Source: an uncultured Chloroflexota bacterium | GTDB taxonomy: Bacteria > Chloroflexota > Chloroflexia > Chloroflexales > Roseiflexaceae | Direction of reading: 5' to 3' | Assembly (NCBI GenBank): GCA_937876225.1 | Contig: CALFIC010000198.1 | Location: forward strand, 9,814-73,813 | Length of the DNA: 64,000 nucleotides | Part shown: positions 45,993 through 54,267 of the stretch, piece after piece | Numbering within the stretch: position 1 is the stretch's first letter | How the letters are laid out: each line of letters starts with the position of its first letter | Translations under genes and position numbers: made by a program | Notes under the pieces: model-generated | The model's database searches: none | The model's input: only the letters and a program-made list of their open reading frames with translations | Told to the model about the DNA's origin: nothing

Positions 45993-46014
45993 TCCTGCCA
46001 AAAATTTCCACCCA

Positions 46015-46060
46015 AAAAACATCCCGCTGGTCACTTCATTGTGACTCGCGGGATGTTTTT
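46015..46060. terminator. Bidirectional terminator
   Basis: AAAAACATCCCGC / GCGGGATGTTTTT forms a 13-bp stem with a 2x2 mismatch and an inner GTCAC / GTGAC stem. It carries A residues on the left and T residues on the right and sits between convergent genes. Confidence 0.85.
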
Positions 46061-46072
46061 GTGGAACTAAGA

Positions 46073-46291
46073 CTAATTGAGGTTATCGGGGGTGGTGTGC
46101 AAGGTGCGTCGGCGTGACGCCATGTCCATCACGGCCAACAAGGTGTCAGTGTCAAGGGAAGCAGCTTCGGCCTGCATCTGCAAACGGGTGTGTGACCCTT
46201 GAATGCCCATTTGCTTGAGGACGTGCTGTGCTTCGGGGATTTGCGTCATGATCTCGTCGCCAAATGATTGTGCGTGCTGTGCGTGGTCCAT
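46073..46291 (-). CDS. Small hypothetical protein, 72 aa
   Basis: This is a soluble 72-residue protein beginning MDHAQHAQSFGDEIM. It is rich in Ala, Gln and Met, with no cysteine and no membrane segment, and probably forms a small helical bundle. I do not recognise a family. The evidence for a real gene is a strong AAGGAGGCC ribosome-binding site 6 nt before ATG 46291, a promoter upstream (TTGATT 46355-46360, 16 nt, TATAGT 46333-46338) and a terminator just after the stop. Confidence 0.65.
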   Translation of the reverse strand: MDHAQHAQSFGDEIMTQIPEAQHVLKQMGIQGSHTRLQMQAEAASLDTDTLLAVMDMASRRRTLHTTPDNLN

Positions 46292-46332
46292 CTTGGCCTC
46301 CTTGCCAATCAGGTAATCACTAATCCACCCAT

Positions 46333-46360
46333 ACTATAGCATAGTATTTGGATAAATCAA
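46333..46360 (-). promoter_or_regulatory. Promoter of small gene, and divergent gap with sucD
   Basis: On the minus strand TTGATT and TATAGT are 16 nt apart, 42-69 nt before the 72-residue gene. This lies in a 344-nt gap (46292-46635) whose middle is AT-rich without any gene I can support. Confidence 0.5.
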
Positions 46361-46570
46361 CCAAATAAACACTGTTTTATTTGTACAAAATATACAAATT
46401 ACCACAAAAAGGCATCTAAAAACAAGTGCAGGCGGTGTTTTGAATGGGACGCTCAGAATATGCGGGATAAATATGATGCTGGCAAACAACACCGCTGGTG
46501 CGAAACGAGTAGGATGGGGCAGTTTTTTATCACAAACAACAAAACGATACCCCACAAAGAGGGAATTTAT

Positions 46571-46599
46571 TTGCCGAAAGCAGGTAATCGTGCTAGGAT
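46571..46599 (+). promoter_or_regulatory. sucD promoter
   Basis: TTGCCG at 46571-46576 and TAGGAT at 46594-46599 are 17 nt apart. Transcription would start near 46606, about 30 nt before ATG 46636, with GGGAG as the ribosome-binding site. Confidence 0.55.
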
Positions 46600-46635
46600 A
46601 GCACAGCGAATGGATACACGTGGGAGTACAAACAG

Positions 46636-47514
46636 ATGAGTATTTTGGTCGACCGCAATACGCGGCTCGTAGTGCAGGGTATCACCGGTCGCGAGGGTGA
46701 ATTTCACACCCGACAAATGATGGCATACGGCACCAACGTGGTAGCAGGTGTTACCCCGGGTCGGGCTGGACAAAAGGCCATCGACGGTCAAGTTCCAATT
46801 TATAATAGTGTGGCCGATGCCGTACGTGAACGAGCAGCCAACACGTCGATTATCTACGTGCCAGCACCGTTTGCCCCTGACGCCATCCGTGAATCAGCAG
46901 CAGCAGGGATCAAGCTGATTGTCTGTATCACCGAAGGTATCCCCGCCAACGACATGGTCAGCACCTACGCATTTGTCCAAGAGTGTGGTGCGCGTTTGAT
47001 TGGTCCCAACTGTCCGGGGTTGTTGACGCCTGGTCAAGCCAAGGTCGGGATTATCCCTGGCAATATTGCCACGCCAGGGCCAGTCGGCGTCGTCTCCAAG
47101 AGCGGCACGTTGACCTACGAAGCCGTCGATGCCTTGACCCGTATCGGGTTGGGACAAAGTACGATTGTGGGTATCGGTGGTGATCCGATTATCGGCACCA
47201 ACTATATCGATGTCCTCACGCAATTCCAGGCCGACCCCGACACCAAAGCCATCGTATTAATTGGTGAAATCGGCGGCAATGCCGAACAAGACGCCGCTCG
47301 CTTCATCGGCAAGTATGTCACCAAACCAGTGGTTGGCTTTATTGCCGGTCGCACGGCCCCAGAAGGCAAACGCATGGGTCACGCCGGTGCGATTATTTCG
47401 GGTGGTGAAGGCACTGCCCAAGAAAAAATCGAAGCCTTGCAAGCCGTAGGCGTACGCGTCGCCGAATTACCCACCGATATTGCGCGCTTGGTCAAAGAAG
47501 CAATGGAAGCATAA
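46636..47514 (+). CDS. sucD: Succinate-CoA ligase, alpha subunit
   Basis: This is a 292-residue, full-length SucD. The N-terminal CoA-binding motif is [12 protein letters not shown], the middle has [12 protein letters not shown], and the phosphorylated His is in GHAGAI (His249). It works with SucC to make ATP or GTP from succinyl-CoA in the citric acid cycle. The usual partner sucC is not next to it and is not in the window, so the two subunits are encoded apart. A strong terminator follows (47540-47573). Succinyl-CoA links it in metabolism to the methylmalonyl-CoA mutase genes at 31993-33359. Confidence 0.94.
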   Translation: MSILVDRNTRLVVQGITGREGEFHTRQMMAYGTNVVAGVTPGRAGQKAIDGQVPIYNSVADAVRERAANTSIIYVPAPFAPDAIRESAAAGIKLIVCITEGIPANDMVSTYAFVQECGARLIGPNCPGLLTPGQAKVGIIPGNIATPGPVGVVSKSGTLTYEAVDALTRIGLGQSTIVGIGGDPIIGTNYIDVLTQFQADPDTKAIVLIGEIGGNAEQDAARFIGKYVTKPVVGFIAGRTAPEGKRMGHAGAIISGGEGTAQEKIEALQAVGVRVAELPTDIARLVKEAMEA

Positions 47515-47539
47515 GGTTTCCTACCTTGCGTAAATACAG

Positions 47540-47573
47540 ACGGCGACACAATGAACGTTGTGTCGCCGTTTTT
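47540..47573 (+). terminator. Rho-independent terminator after sucD
   Basis: A perfect 12-bp stem ACGGCGACACAA / TTGTGTCGCCGT with a 6-nt loop is followed by TTTTG, 26 nt past the sucD stop. Confidence 0.9.
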
Positions 47574-47616
47574 GTACCCCTTTAATCACTGATTCGTACA
47601 ATCAACAGGAGCCACT

Positions 47617-48075
47617 ATGAGCCGTTATGTCTATTATGAAGATTATCACATCGGGAGTCAATTTGTCACTCCAGGCCGAACGATTGGCGAAACCGAAGTA
47701 AGTATGTTTGCCATGCTGACGGGAGATTTTAATCGCCTGCATACCGATGCCGAGTATATGAAAACATCGGTGTTTGGGGAACGAATTGCCCATGGGTTGC
47801 TGGGACTAGCTATCGTCAATGGGCTCAAATACCGCACTGACCTCGATCCCGACGGGATTATCGCTTTCCTCGGCGTCAACTGGAATTTTAGTGCGCCGAT
47901 TAAATTCAATGACACCATCCATGCAATTTTGACCGTACAATCAATGCGTCCCACCAAACAAACTGAGCGCGGGATCGTCGTATTTGCGGCACAAGTCCTC
48001 AATCAGCACGCAGTAGTGGTACAACAAGGCGAGATGACAATGATGATGAAGCGGGCGCCACAATTCGTTGCATAA
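47617..48075 (+). CDS. MaoC-like hotdog-fold dehydratase
   Basis: This is a 152-residue single-domain hotdog protein. The hydratase-2 type motif appears as GDFNRLHTDAEYM (about residues 36-48), keeping the catalytic Asp and His spacing, then HGLLGLAIVNG. Family members hydrate enoyl-CoA thioesters, for example (R)-specific enoyl-CoA hydratases or mesaconyl-CoA hydratase. The exact substrate is unknown. ATG 47617 has AGGAG upstream. It is separated from sucD by a terminator and converges with the sigma-factor gene. Confidence 0.85.
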   Translation: MSRYVYYEDYHIGSQFVTPGRTIGETEVSMFAMLTGDFNRLHTDAEYMKTSVFGERIAHGLLGLAIVNGLKYRTDLDPDGIIAFLGVNWNFSAPIKFNDTIHAILTVQSMRPTKQTERGIVVFAAQVLNQHAVVVQQGEMTMMMKRAPQFVA

Positions 48076-48178
48076 TCGCGGTACGATTAAGACAAAAGAC
48101 AGTCCGCGTATACACCAATACCGAGGGTAGCGTATAATTTCGCCATCCTCGGTATGTTGTACGCTACACCTCGGGAGA

Positions 48179-49636
48179 TTATTCGAGATAGCCTTGTAGG
48201 CGGTCACCGAAGTGTGGGGCGCGCAATTGACGCAGGGCATCGGCTTCGATTTGGCGGGTGCGTTCGCGGGTAATTCCAAAGGCAGCGCCGACTTCTTCGA
48301 GGGTGCGGCGGCGGCCATCGACCATGCCATAGCGCAACTGCAAAATCGCCCGCTCACGCTCGGGGAGCTCAAGAAGCGCCGTCGTGACGTCGGCTTGGAG
48401 CATACGGCGGGTCGCAATGTCGTTGGGGGAATCACTCATTTCGTCGGCAAGCAACTCACCAATATGCCCTTCACCATCACTACTAATGGGTTGTTCGAGT
48501 GAAATCGGTTGGGCGGAGGCTTGGAGCAAGCGACGCACTTTGCGGTCAGAGATACCCAAGGCAACGGCAATTTCGTCGGACGTAGGTTCACGTGATAAGC
48601 CTTGCTCGAGCACGCGAGTGGCACGACGCATCTGACTAATGGCATCGCTCAAATGGACAGGGAGCCGGATAAGGCGACTTTGCTCGGCGATGGCACGGGT
48701 GACGGCTTGGCGAATCCACCAGGTGGCATAGGTCGAAAAGCGATTTTTGCGCAAGATATCGAACTTCTCGACGGCTCGCATCAAACCAATATTACCTTCT
48801 TGGACGAGATCCATGAATGACAATGGCCCGCCGATGTATTTTTTGGCGACACTCACGACCAACCGCAGATTTGCTTGAATCAGATGGCGACGAGCATCAG
48901 CAGCATCTTCGACGCGACAGTGCAATTTACGGCTCTGGCGTTCACTCAAATGGAGGACATAGGTAGCAGATGTAGGCACATCGGCTAATAGCCAATTCAA
49001 TAACGCCACGATATCAATATCGATATGACTCGACAAAATTTGCTCGTAAATCACGGATAATGCAGCAATCTGGGTGAATTCAGCCAGCCACAGGAAACGT
49101 TGACGGGTACGAAAGAGCAAACTGTCTTCGTCAAACAACGGGTATGAGAGGTTGTGGTCGATACTCACCAAACCACGATTCACGGCAGGCACAAGCAATT
49201 GGGGGATAGTGGTCAATTCACCATTTGCATCGCGCCAGCGAGCCACCCACGCCGCCACCGGCAGGGGTTCACTTTGGCTCCGCACGATATCATCAGCGAG
49301 GGCATCAATAGCACTTGACGTACGCACGCTATCGTCAGCAAGCGTATCAGTAGTCACCGATGATTGCAGTTGCCCATCAGCGGTACGTACGCTACGCGCC
49401 AGCGCTAATACATCACGAGCAAAGGCACCTGCTTCGATACGTTTGGCTAAATCATATTCATCTTGTGCTTTGAGTAATGGGTCTTGACCGATTTCGCGCA
49501 GATACATTTGCACGGAATCTTCAACGATAAAATCTTTCGTCGTAGGTTCTTCGATGAATGCATCGGCGACATCGTCAGTCCATTGCGCATCGGGTTCTGC
49601 TACGGGGGAAAACACATGTGGATGGGAGGAATGCAT
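48179..49636 (-). CDS. RNA polymerase sigma-70 family factor
   Basis: This is a 485-residue sigma factor of the RpoD/SigA group. Region 1.2 is at about residues 40-70 ([16 protein letters not shown]), region 2 with [10 protein letters not shown] and SRLIRLPVH at about 265-345, region 3 follows, and region 4 with a helix-turn-helix [18 protein letters not shown] is near the C-terminus. A weakly conserved stretch of about 180 residues lies between regions 1.2 and 2. It could be the housekeeping factor or a group 2 relative. ATG 49636 is preferred over GTG 49642 because the AGGGG site is then at workable spacing. Confidence 0.92.
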   Translation of the reverse strand: MHSSHPHVFSPVAEPDAQWTDDVADAFIEEPTTKDFIVEDSVQMYLREIGQDPLLKAQDEYDLAKRIEAGAFARDVLALARSVRTADGQLQSSVTTDTLADDSVRTSSAIDALADDIVRSQSEPLPVAAWVARWRDANGELTTIPQLLVPAVNRGLVSIDHNLSYPLFDEDSLLFRTRQRFLWLAEFTQIAALSVIYEQILSSHIDIDIVALLNWLLADVPTSATYVLHLSERQSRKLHCRVEDAADARRHLIQANLRLVVSVAKKYIGGPLSFMDLVQEGNIGLMRAVEKFDILRKNRFSTYATWWIRQAVTRAIAEQSRLIRLPVHLSDAISQMRRATRVLEQGLSREPTSDEIAVALGISDRKVRRLLQASAQPISLEQPISSDGEGHIGELLADEMSDSPNDIATRRMLQADVTTALLELPERERAILQLRYGMVDGRRRTLEEVGAAFGITRERTRQIEADALRQLRAPHFGDRLQGYLE

Positions 49637-49825
49637 CTGCACAAGCCCCTCGCATTCTGTACATTACTATATATGAAATTTATGTCAACACAACATGACT
49701 CAGAAAACGAAAGTGGTTGTTGCGCTTGTAAATAAATACGCATCAACAGATAAGCTGGATGTATCGATTTTTTTGAGGGGCCATGTACGTTAAATTACGG
49801 CGCATTTTCAAGGAGAAGGCGTATT

Positions 49826-50842
49826 TTAATGGCGACGTTGGATGACGTGATTCGCAATAGCTGCAAATGCCTCGTAACTATCATCGGTGGCATACGGAGC
49901 CAAATAGGCAAGCCCACGCGCAACACAGGCATTGGCAACGTCATAGGCGGCATCAATACCACCGGCAGCCTGAATGCAAGCGATGACTTCGGGGACAAGT
50001 TCGGCGGGGATATTCCCTGACACGGCCAAACGCAAAACGGTACTTTGGTCAACTGCGGCAGCAAGGATAAGTGGCAGGGTAATCGTCCCCTCACGGAGGT
50101 CGTTGCCAGCAGGTTTCCCGAGCACCGCTTCGCTTTCGACCATATCAAGAATATCATCGATGATTTGAAACGCTAGCCCTAGCTCATAGCCAAACTTACC
50201 AAGAGCGGCTACAGCGTCATCACTACCACCTGCCACGGCAATCCCCGAGCGACAAGCGGCTTCGAACAACACGGCAGTTTTGTAACCAATTTTGCGAAAA
50301 TATTGGGCTTCCGCTTGTTCACGTGGCTCCACAACCGTCACCGGATTGAGTTCGCCTTCGACCATACAGCGGGCAGCATGTACATAAAACCCAATAATCC
50401 GCGGGTCGGGTTCATCAGCCAATTCGCGGGCAGCCAAACCAAACAAAAAGTCACCCAGCGCCAAAGCTACGTCACGGTCCCACGTCATATGCACGGTAGC
50501 GCGACCACGCCGTGAACCGGCGTGGTCGACCAAATCATCGTGGACCAAGGATGCCGCATGGAGTAACTCAATCGCCACTGCAGGATGTTTGGCACGATCA
50601 AATTGATAGTTTGCAAGGCGCGCTGCCAGTAATACCAACATTACCCGCAAGCGCTTACCACCCGATTGCACGGTATAAGCACCCGCAGCACGAAGCACGG
50701 CAGTACGCGATTCGATGCGGGCGATTAATTCTTGCTCGACCCGCACCATGTCTTCGTACAAACCAACCCGCTGTAATATGTCATTGAGATGATTGCGCGA
50801 AAGGCGCGACGTTGCGCTATCTGAAATGGTCGCCTGTTGCAT
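49826..50842 (-). CDS. Polyprenyl diphosphate synthase
   Basis: This is a 338-residue trans-prenyl synthase. The first aspartate-rich motif is HDDLVDHAGSRRG and the second is FQIIDDILDM followed by the GKPAGNDLREG segment. These bind Mg and the allylic diphosphate. Product length (geranylgeranyl to longer quinone side chains) cannot be read reliably. It supplies isoprenoids for quinones or carotenoids. The start is ATG 50842 or GTG 50848; the AGAAGG site fits both. It has a near-consensus promoter with upstream iterons (50882-50940). Confidence 0.9.
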   Translation of the reverse strand: MQQATISDSATSRLSRNHLNDILQRVGLYEDMVRVEQELIARIESRTAVLRAAGAYTVQSGGKRLRVMLVLLAARLANYQFDRAKHPAVAIELLHAASLVHDDLVDHAGSRRGRATVHMTWDRDVALALGDFLFGLAARELADEPDPRIIGFYVHAARCMVEGELNPVTVVEPREQAEAQYFRKIGYKTAVLFEAACRSGIAVAGGSDDAVAALGKFGYELGLAFQIIDDILDMVESEAVLGKPAGNDLREGTITLPLILAAAVDQSTVLRLAVSGNIPAELVPEVIACIQAAGGIDAAYDVANACVARGLAYLAPYATDDSYEAFAAIANHVIQRRH

Positions 50843-50881
50843 CGTCACGCCTTCTCCAACCAGTTTGCAATAAGTCTGTTA

Positions 50882-50940
50882 ACTATATCACAAAGTTTTC
50901 ATCTGTCAATGCAAATATTGTGCAAATATTGTGCAAATAC
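50882..50940 (-). promoter_or_regulatory. Near-consensus promoter with three 11-bp iterons
   Basis: On the minus strand TTGACA (50904-50909) and TATAGT (50882-50887) are 16 nt apart. Directly upstream are tandem copies of an 11-nt unit (TGCAAATATTG on the plus strand) at 50910-50920 and 50921-50931, with a third, 8-nt match at 50932-50939. One helical turn of spacing puts them on the same DNA face, as expected for a cooperative regulator of the prenyl synthase gene. Confidence 0.65.
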
Positions 50941-50950
50941 TAGATATAAA

Positions 50951-51583
50951 TTACCAGGCGCCACGCACGACTTCGAGTTTGCTGAGGTGGGCGGCTTCAC
51001 TGAGGCTGGCGAGATAGGTCAAGTCGCTCCCATATTCGATGACCGAAATACTGGCGTTGGTGACCCAAATCCGATTAATACCATCCATGTGCATGCCCAA
51101 CGCATCGGCCACGAGGATTTTGACGACGACATCGTGGGTCGAGACGAGGACCGTTTGGTCGGGGTGGGTTTGGATGAGGCGTTCTTTGAAGTCAAGGACC
51201 CGTTTGAGGATATCGCTGAAGCTTTCGCCACCCGGCATATGTGAACGAGTAGGGTGCAAGCGCCATTCACGCAAACCGTTGCCGTATTTGGCAATAACTT
51301 CGTCAACCATCAACCCAGCCCAATCACCATGATCGATTTCGATGACGGCTGGTTCGATCACAAACGGAGTATCGGGATGGAAGCGATGCACGGCTTCGCC
51401 GGTCAAGCGTGCGCGTTGCAAGGGGCTGGCATAAATGGTATGGAATGATTCGGTGCGTAAACGCTCTGCGAGGGCATCGGCTTGGCGTACGCCCATTTCG
51501 GACAACGGCGCATCATATTGTCCTTGATAACGACCGATACGATTCCATTCACTTTCGCCGTGACGTACAATAATTAAACGCAT
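50951..51583 (-). CDS. Histidine phosphatase family protein
   Basis: This is a 210-residue phosphoglycerate-mutase-like phosphatase. The catalytic IIVRHGESEWN is at residues 4-14, with the second His in VSTHDVVVK and an acidic IEIDHGDWAG in between. Members include 2,3-bisphosphoglycerate-independent phosphatases, alpha-ribazole phosphatase and broad-spectrum enzymes; the substrate is not readable here. ATG 51583 faces the divergent TPR-like gene. It has no signal peptide, so it acts in the cytoplasm. Confidence 0.88.
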   Translation of the reverse strand: MRLIIVRHGESEWNRIGRYQGQYDAPLSEMGVRQADALAERLRTESFHTIYASPLQRARLTGEAVHRFHPDTPFVIEPAVIEIDHGDWAGLMVDEVIAKYGNGLREWRLHPTRSHMPGGESFSDILKRVLDFKERLIQTHPDQTVLVSTHDVVVKILVADALGMHMDGINRIWVTNASISVIEYGSDLTYLASLSEAAHLSKLEVVRGAW

Positions 51584-51618
51584 ATGGTATGCTACCCTAT
51601 AGATACAATAATACCCTT

Positions 51619-52542
51619 ATGGCATTATACACGACCTCATCACACAACACTATGAACACATCAACCAACCAACCATTAATGCCGGCATTACGCCAAGCGC
51701 TGACGAGTGCCGAACCACTCGCATTAGTATTTCATGAAAAGCCGGGCGAAGCCCAGCGCTTCTTGGCATTACTCGACCAGATTCATGATTTGGCCGCCCA
51801 ATGTACCCAAGCAGGACTTGAAATTGCGTCGGAGCAGGTCCGCATTGTGGCGCTCAATGCACGAGCATTACGTGATGCCGAGCGCTTTATGCGGGCCTAT
51901 GGCAATACCCCCATTCCCGCAACAAGTTATTTTGGGCCACAATTACGAGATCTAGCGCTCCAACGCCAAAAAAATCGCCGGCGAAGGATCATTACGTCGA
52001 TAGCAATTGCCCTTACAATCATTGGTATCATTGCGGTCGTGGTTTGGACCACTCCCGAAAGCCCCAACACCACGTTGATTTTGAATGCGGCGATTAGTGG
52101 TGACCATGCCAAGGCGCTCCAAGTCGCCCAAGACCAAGCCCAGAAATTCCCCACCGACAGCGAGACGCTGGTATGGTTATCAGTATTATCCGCACTACAA
52201 GGTGACCAGCCGGCAGCACAACTGGCATGGCAAACAGCCCAAAAATACAGTGATAACCCCGATTCGTTGATTTATCTTCGTGGCAATGACTTACTCCTCG
52301 TCGGTCAATACGACCAAGCAAGTGCAGATGCCACTACGTTACAAGCAAACCCCGCCACCAACCCCGAAGGATTATTTCTGGCGGCAGGAGTAGCTGAAGC
52401 CCAAGGGGACGTCAAAACAGCCATTGAACTGATGCGCAAAACCGCTGACGCCGCCGAAGCGGCGGGACGCGCAGAATTTGCGGTAATGGCACGTATTCGG
52501 ATGGGTGGGCTGATGCAATATGGCATGCCCAAAAAACCATAA
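51619..52542 (+). CDS. TPR-like single-pass membrane protein
   Basis: This is a protein of about 307 residues with a cytoplasmic N-terminal helical region, one membrane segment near residues 125-145 (after QRQKNRRRR), and a C-terminal region of helical repeats resembling TPRs (KALQVAQDQAQKFPTDSETL and two more related units). It probably scaffolds proteins at the membrane. The start is uncertain: ATG 51589, 51619 or 51652 are possible, none with a clear ribosome-binding site. A -10-like TACAAT (51602-51607) makes the first unlikely, and 51619 is a compromise. It diverges from the histidine phosphatase. Function is unknown. Confidence 0.6.
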   Translation: MALYTTSSHNTMNTSTNQPLMPALRQALTSAEPLALVFHEKPGEAQRFLALLDQIHDLAAQCTQAGLEIASEQVRIVALNARALRDAERFMRAYGNTPIPATSYFGPQLRDLALQRQKNRRRRIITSIAIALTIIGIIAVVVWTTPESPNTTLILNAAISGDHAKALQVAQDQAQKFPTDSETLVWLSVLSALQGDQPAAQLAWQTAQKYSDNPDSLIYLRGNDLLLVGQYDQASADATTLQANPATNPEGLFLAAGVAEAQGDVKTAIELMRKTADAAEAAGRAEFAVMARIRMGGLMQYGMPKKP

Positions 52543-52547
52543 CCGGG

Positions 52548-54179
52548 TTAATCTTCACCAAACAAATCGTCGACGGTCATTGGGCGAGTAGGGGCAGAGG
52601 GAACGGCATTGACTGGCACAGGTGCCGTATAACCACTCATCATGGCCTGATAAAAAAGTTCATCGTAAGCGCGGGTACGGACCACCACCGGCATCGGTAC
52701 AGCATGCCCAAGGATCAGACATTGCTGTTTGGAATCGAGCGTCGCAAGGACAGTACGCAAGGCATTGGAGCCACTCACACCCGTAAACACGGCATCAATG
52801 TCTTTTTCGTCGTTGAGCAACGCAGTGACGCGGCTCCCTAATTGACTCATGACGTCGCTATCGATCGACGAAGGACGTTGATCAACCACAAGCAACGTGA
52901 CACTATATTTACGCATTTCACGGGCAATTGTGCCAAAAATCGTCTGTTTGGCGGCGGCCGGATTAAGGAATTTGTGGGCTTCTTCGATGGTAATCACTAA
53001 CTGGGTAGGTTTGTCCGATTTATCTTTGCTGGTAAGATATTTTTCGGTGCGTTCACGCCACTTGGCATGGATTTTGCGGGTGATGATATTGGCCACCAGC
53101 ATATAGTCGATGCTGTTGTCAAAACGGCCAAATTCGAGTACGACATGATGTTTCGCCAATAATTCGTCGATCAGGGTGTTGATGACCGAGCCATTGGTTT
53201 GTTCGGCGACGTAACCACGGCGCTTGAGGCTTTCGAGTTTGCGTTTGAGGGCACTTAGTGAGCCATAATGAGTGCCAGTTTCGTCGGCGAATTGTTGGAT
53301 GGCTTCAGGCGACATATCGAGTAGCGCTTTGAGCCACCCATCACCAAAGCGATCGGCGATGCGGTAGGCCGATTCAGCGGCAGTGGCATTGAGGTTGAGC
53401 TCGTCTTGGAGGAGCAAAATATCCTCGACTTCGATTTCGTTCAAACCGATGCGGATTTCTTGGTCGTACTGGGCGCCACGCCGGTTGGTAGATTCGGCGT
53501 CGAGGGTATAAATCCGCACACTCGGACCAAAAATTTTGCGCAAGCCTTTGACAAAGCCGCCACCCTCAGAGGAGGCATCGCTGGCATATTCGGAGTGCAT
53601 ATCAAAAATCAAATTAGCGGCCACACCGGCTTTGATGGTGCCACTAAGCAACAAGCGGGTCAAAAAACTCTTGCCGGTACCGCTTTTGCCAAAGACGCCG
53701 TTGGAGCGTTCGACTAAGCGGGTCAGGTCGATACAGACAGGCACATCCATGTCGAGGGGGCGGCCGATTTCGAAGTGGGTGGCATCTTCTTGGCCAAAGA
53801 CACGGGTAAAATCACCTTCATCAGCATCATAGACGGGTGAAAAATGAGCCGGGACGGTTTTGACGGGGCGCAGACCTTCGCTCAAATCGCGGGGCAGCAT
53901 CAGCGATGGGCGGAGCTCGATGGTGCCGTAGGTGGCAGTCCCGACGAGGACGTCGTGCAAAAAGCGGTCATCGCTAGGTGGGTCAATCAGCACACTGGGG
54001 GAAGTTGCAGCGAGTTCGACGTCGGTGAGCATCGCAAAAAATTCGTGTTGGATGCCTTGCACCAACAAAAACTGACCGACACGCAAGGCTTCTACTGACT
54101 GTGATGCATCAATGCGTGCCGTTAAGCCATCGGTCAACGAACCGTTGGTAATGACTCCGATGCGTGTCCGTGTATTCAT
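52548..54179 (-). CDS. HerA-like ATPase with N-terminal HAS-barrel-type region
   Basis: This is a 543-residue P-loop ATPase of the HerA/FtsK superfamily. The N-terminal 150 residues have the look of a HAS-barrel domain. Walker A is GVFGKSGTGKSFL (about residues 185-197), Walker B is LVITIEEAHKF, and the arginine-finger region has VDQRPSSID. HerA pumps DNA, usually with the nuclease NurA for end resection; no nurA is adjacent. ATG 54179 is preferred because GAGG is then 8 nt upstream. It is co-directional with the decarboxylase gene but 88 nt away. Confidence 0.85.
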   Translation of the reverse strand: MNTRTRIGVITNGSLTDGLTARIDASQSVEALRVGQFLLVQGIQHEFFAMLTDVELAATSPSVLIDPPSDDRFLHDVLVGTATYGTIELRPSLMLPRDLSEGLRPVKTVPAHFSPVYDADEGDFTRVFGQEDATHFEIGRPLDMDVPVCIDLTRLVERSNGVFGKSGTGKSFLTRLLLSGTIKAGVAANLIFDMHSEYASDASSEGGGFVKGLRKIFGPSVRIYTLDAESTNRRGAQYDQEIRIGLNEIEVEDILLLQDELNLNATAAESAYRIADRFGDGWLKALLDMSPEAIQQFADETGTHYGSLSALKRKLESLKRRGYVAEQTNGSVINTLIDELLAKHHVVLEFGRFDNSIDYMLVANIITRKIHAKWRERTEKYLTSKDKSDKPTQLVITIEEAHKFLNPAAAKQTIFGTIAREMRKYSVTLLVVDQRPSSIDSDVMSQLGSRVTALLNDEKDIDAVFTGVSGSNALRTVLATLDSKQQCLILGHAVPMPVVVRTRAYDELFYQAMMSGYTAPVPVNAVPSAPTRPMTVDDLFGED

Positions 54180-54267
54180 CGCCATGTCCTCTTTACAAAA
54201 CTCACTAATAGTATACCCTACGTCACAAATGTGACGTAGGGTATCACAATCAACCTCAGCGGGAATA

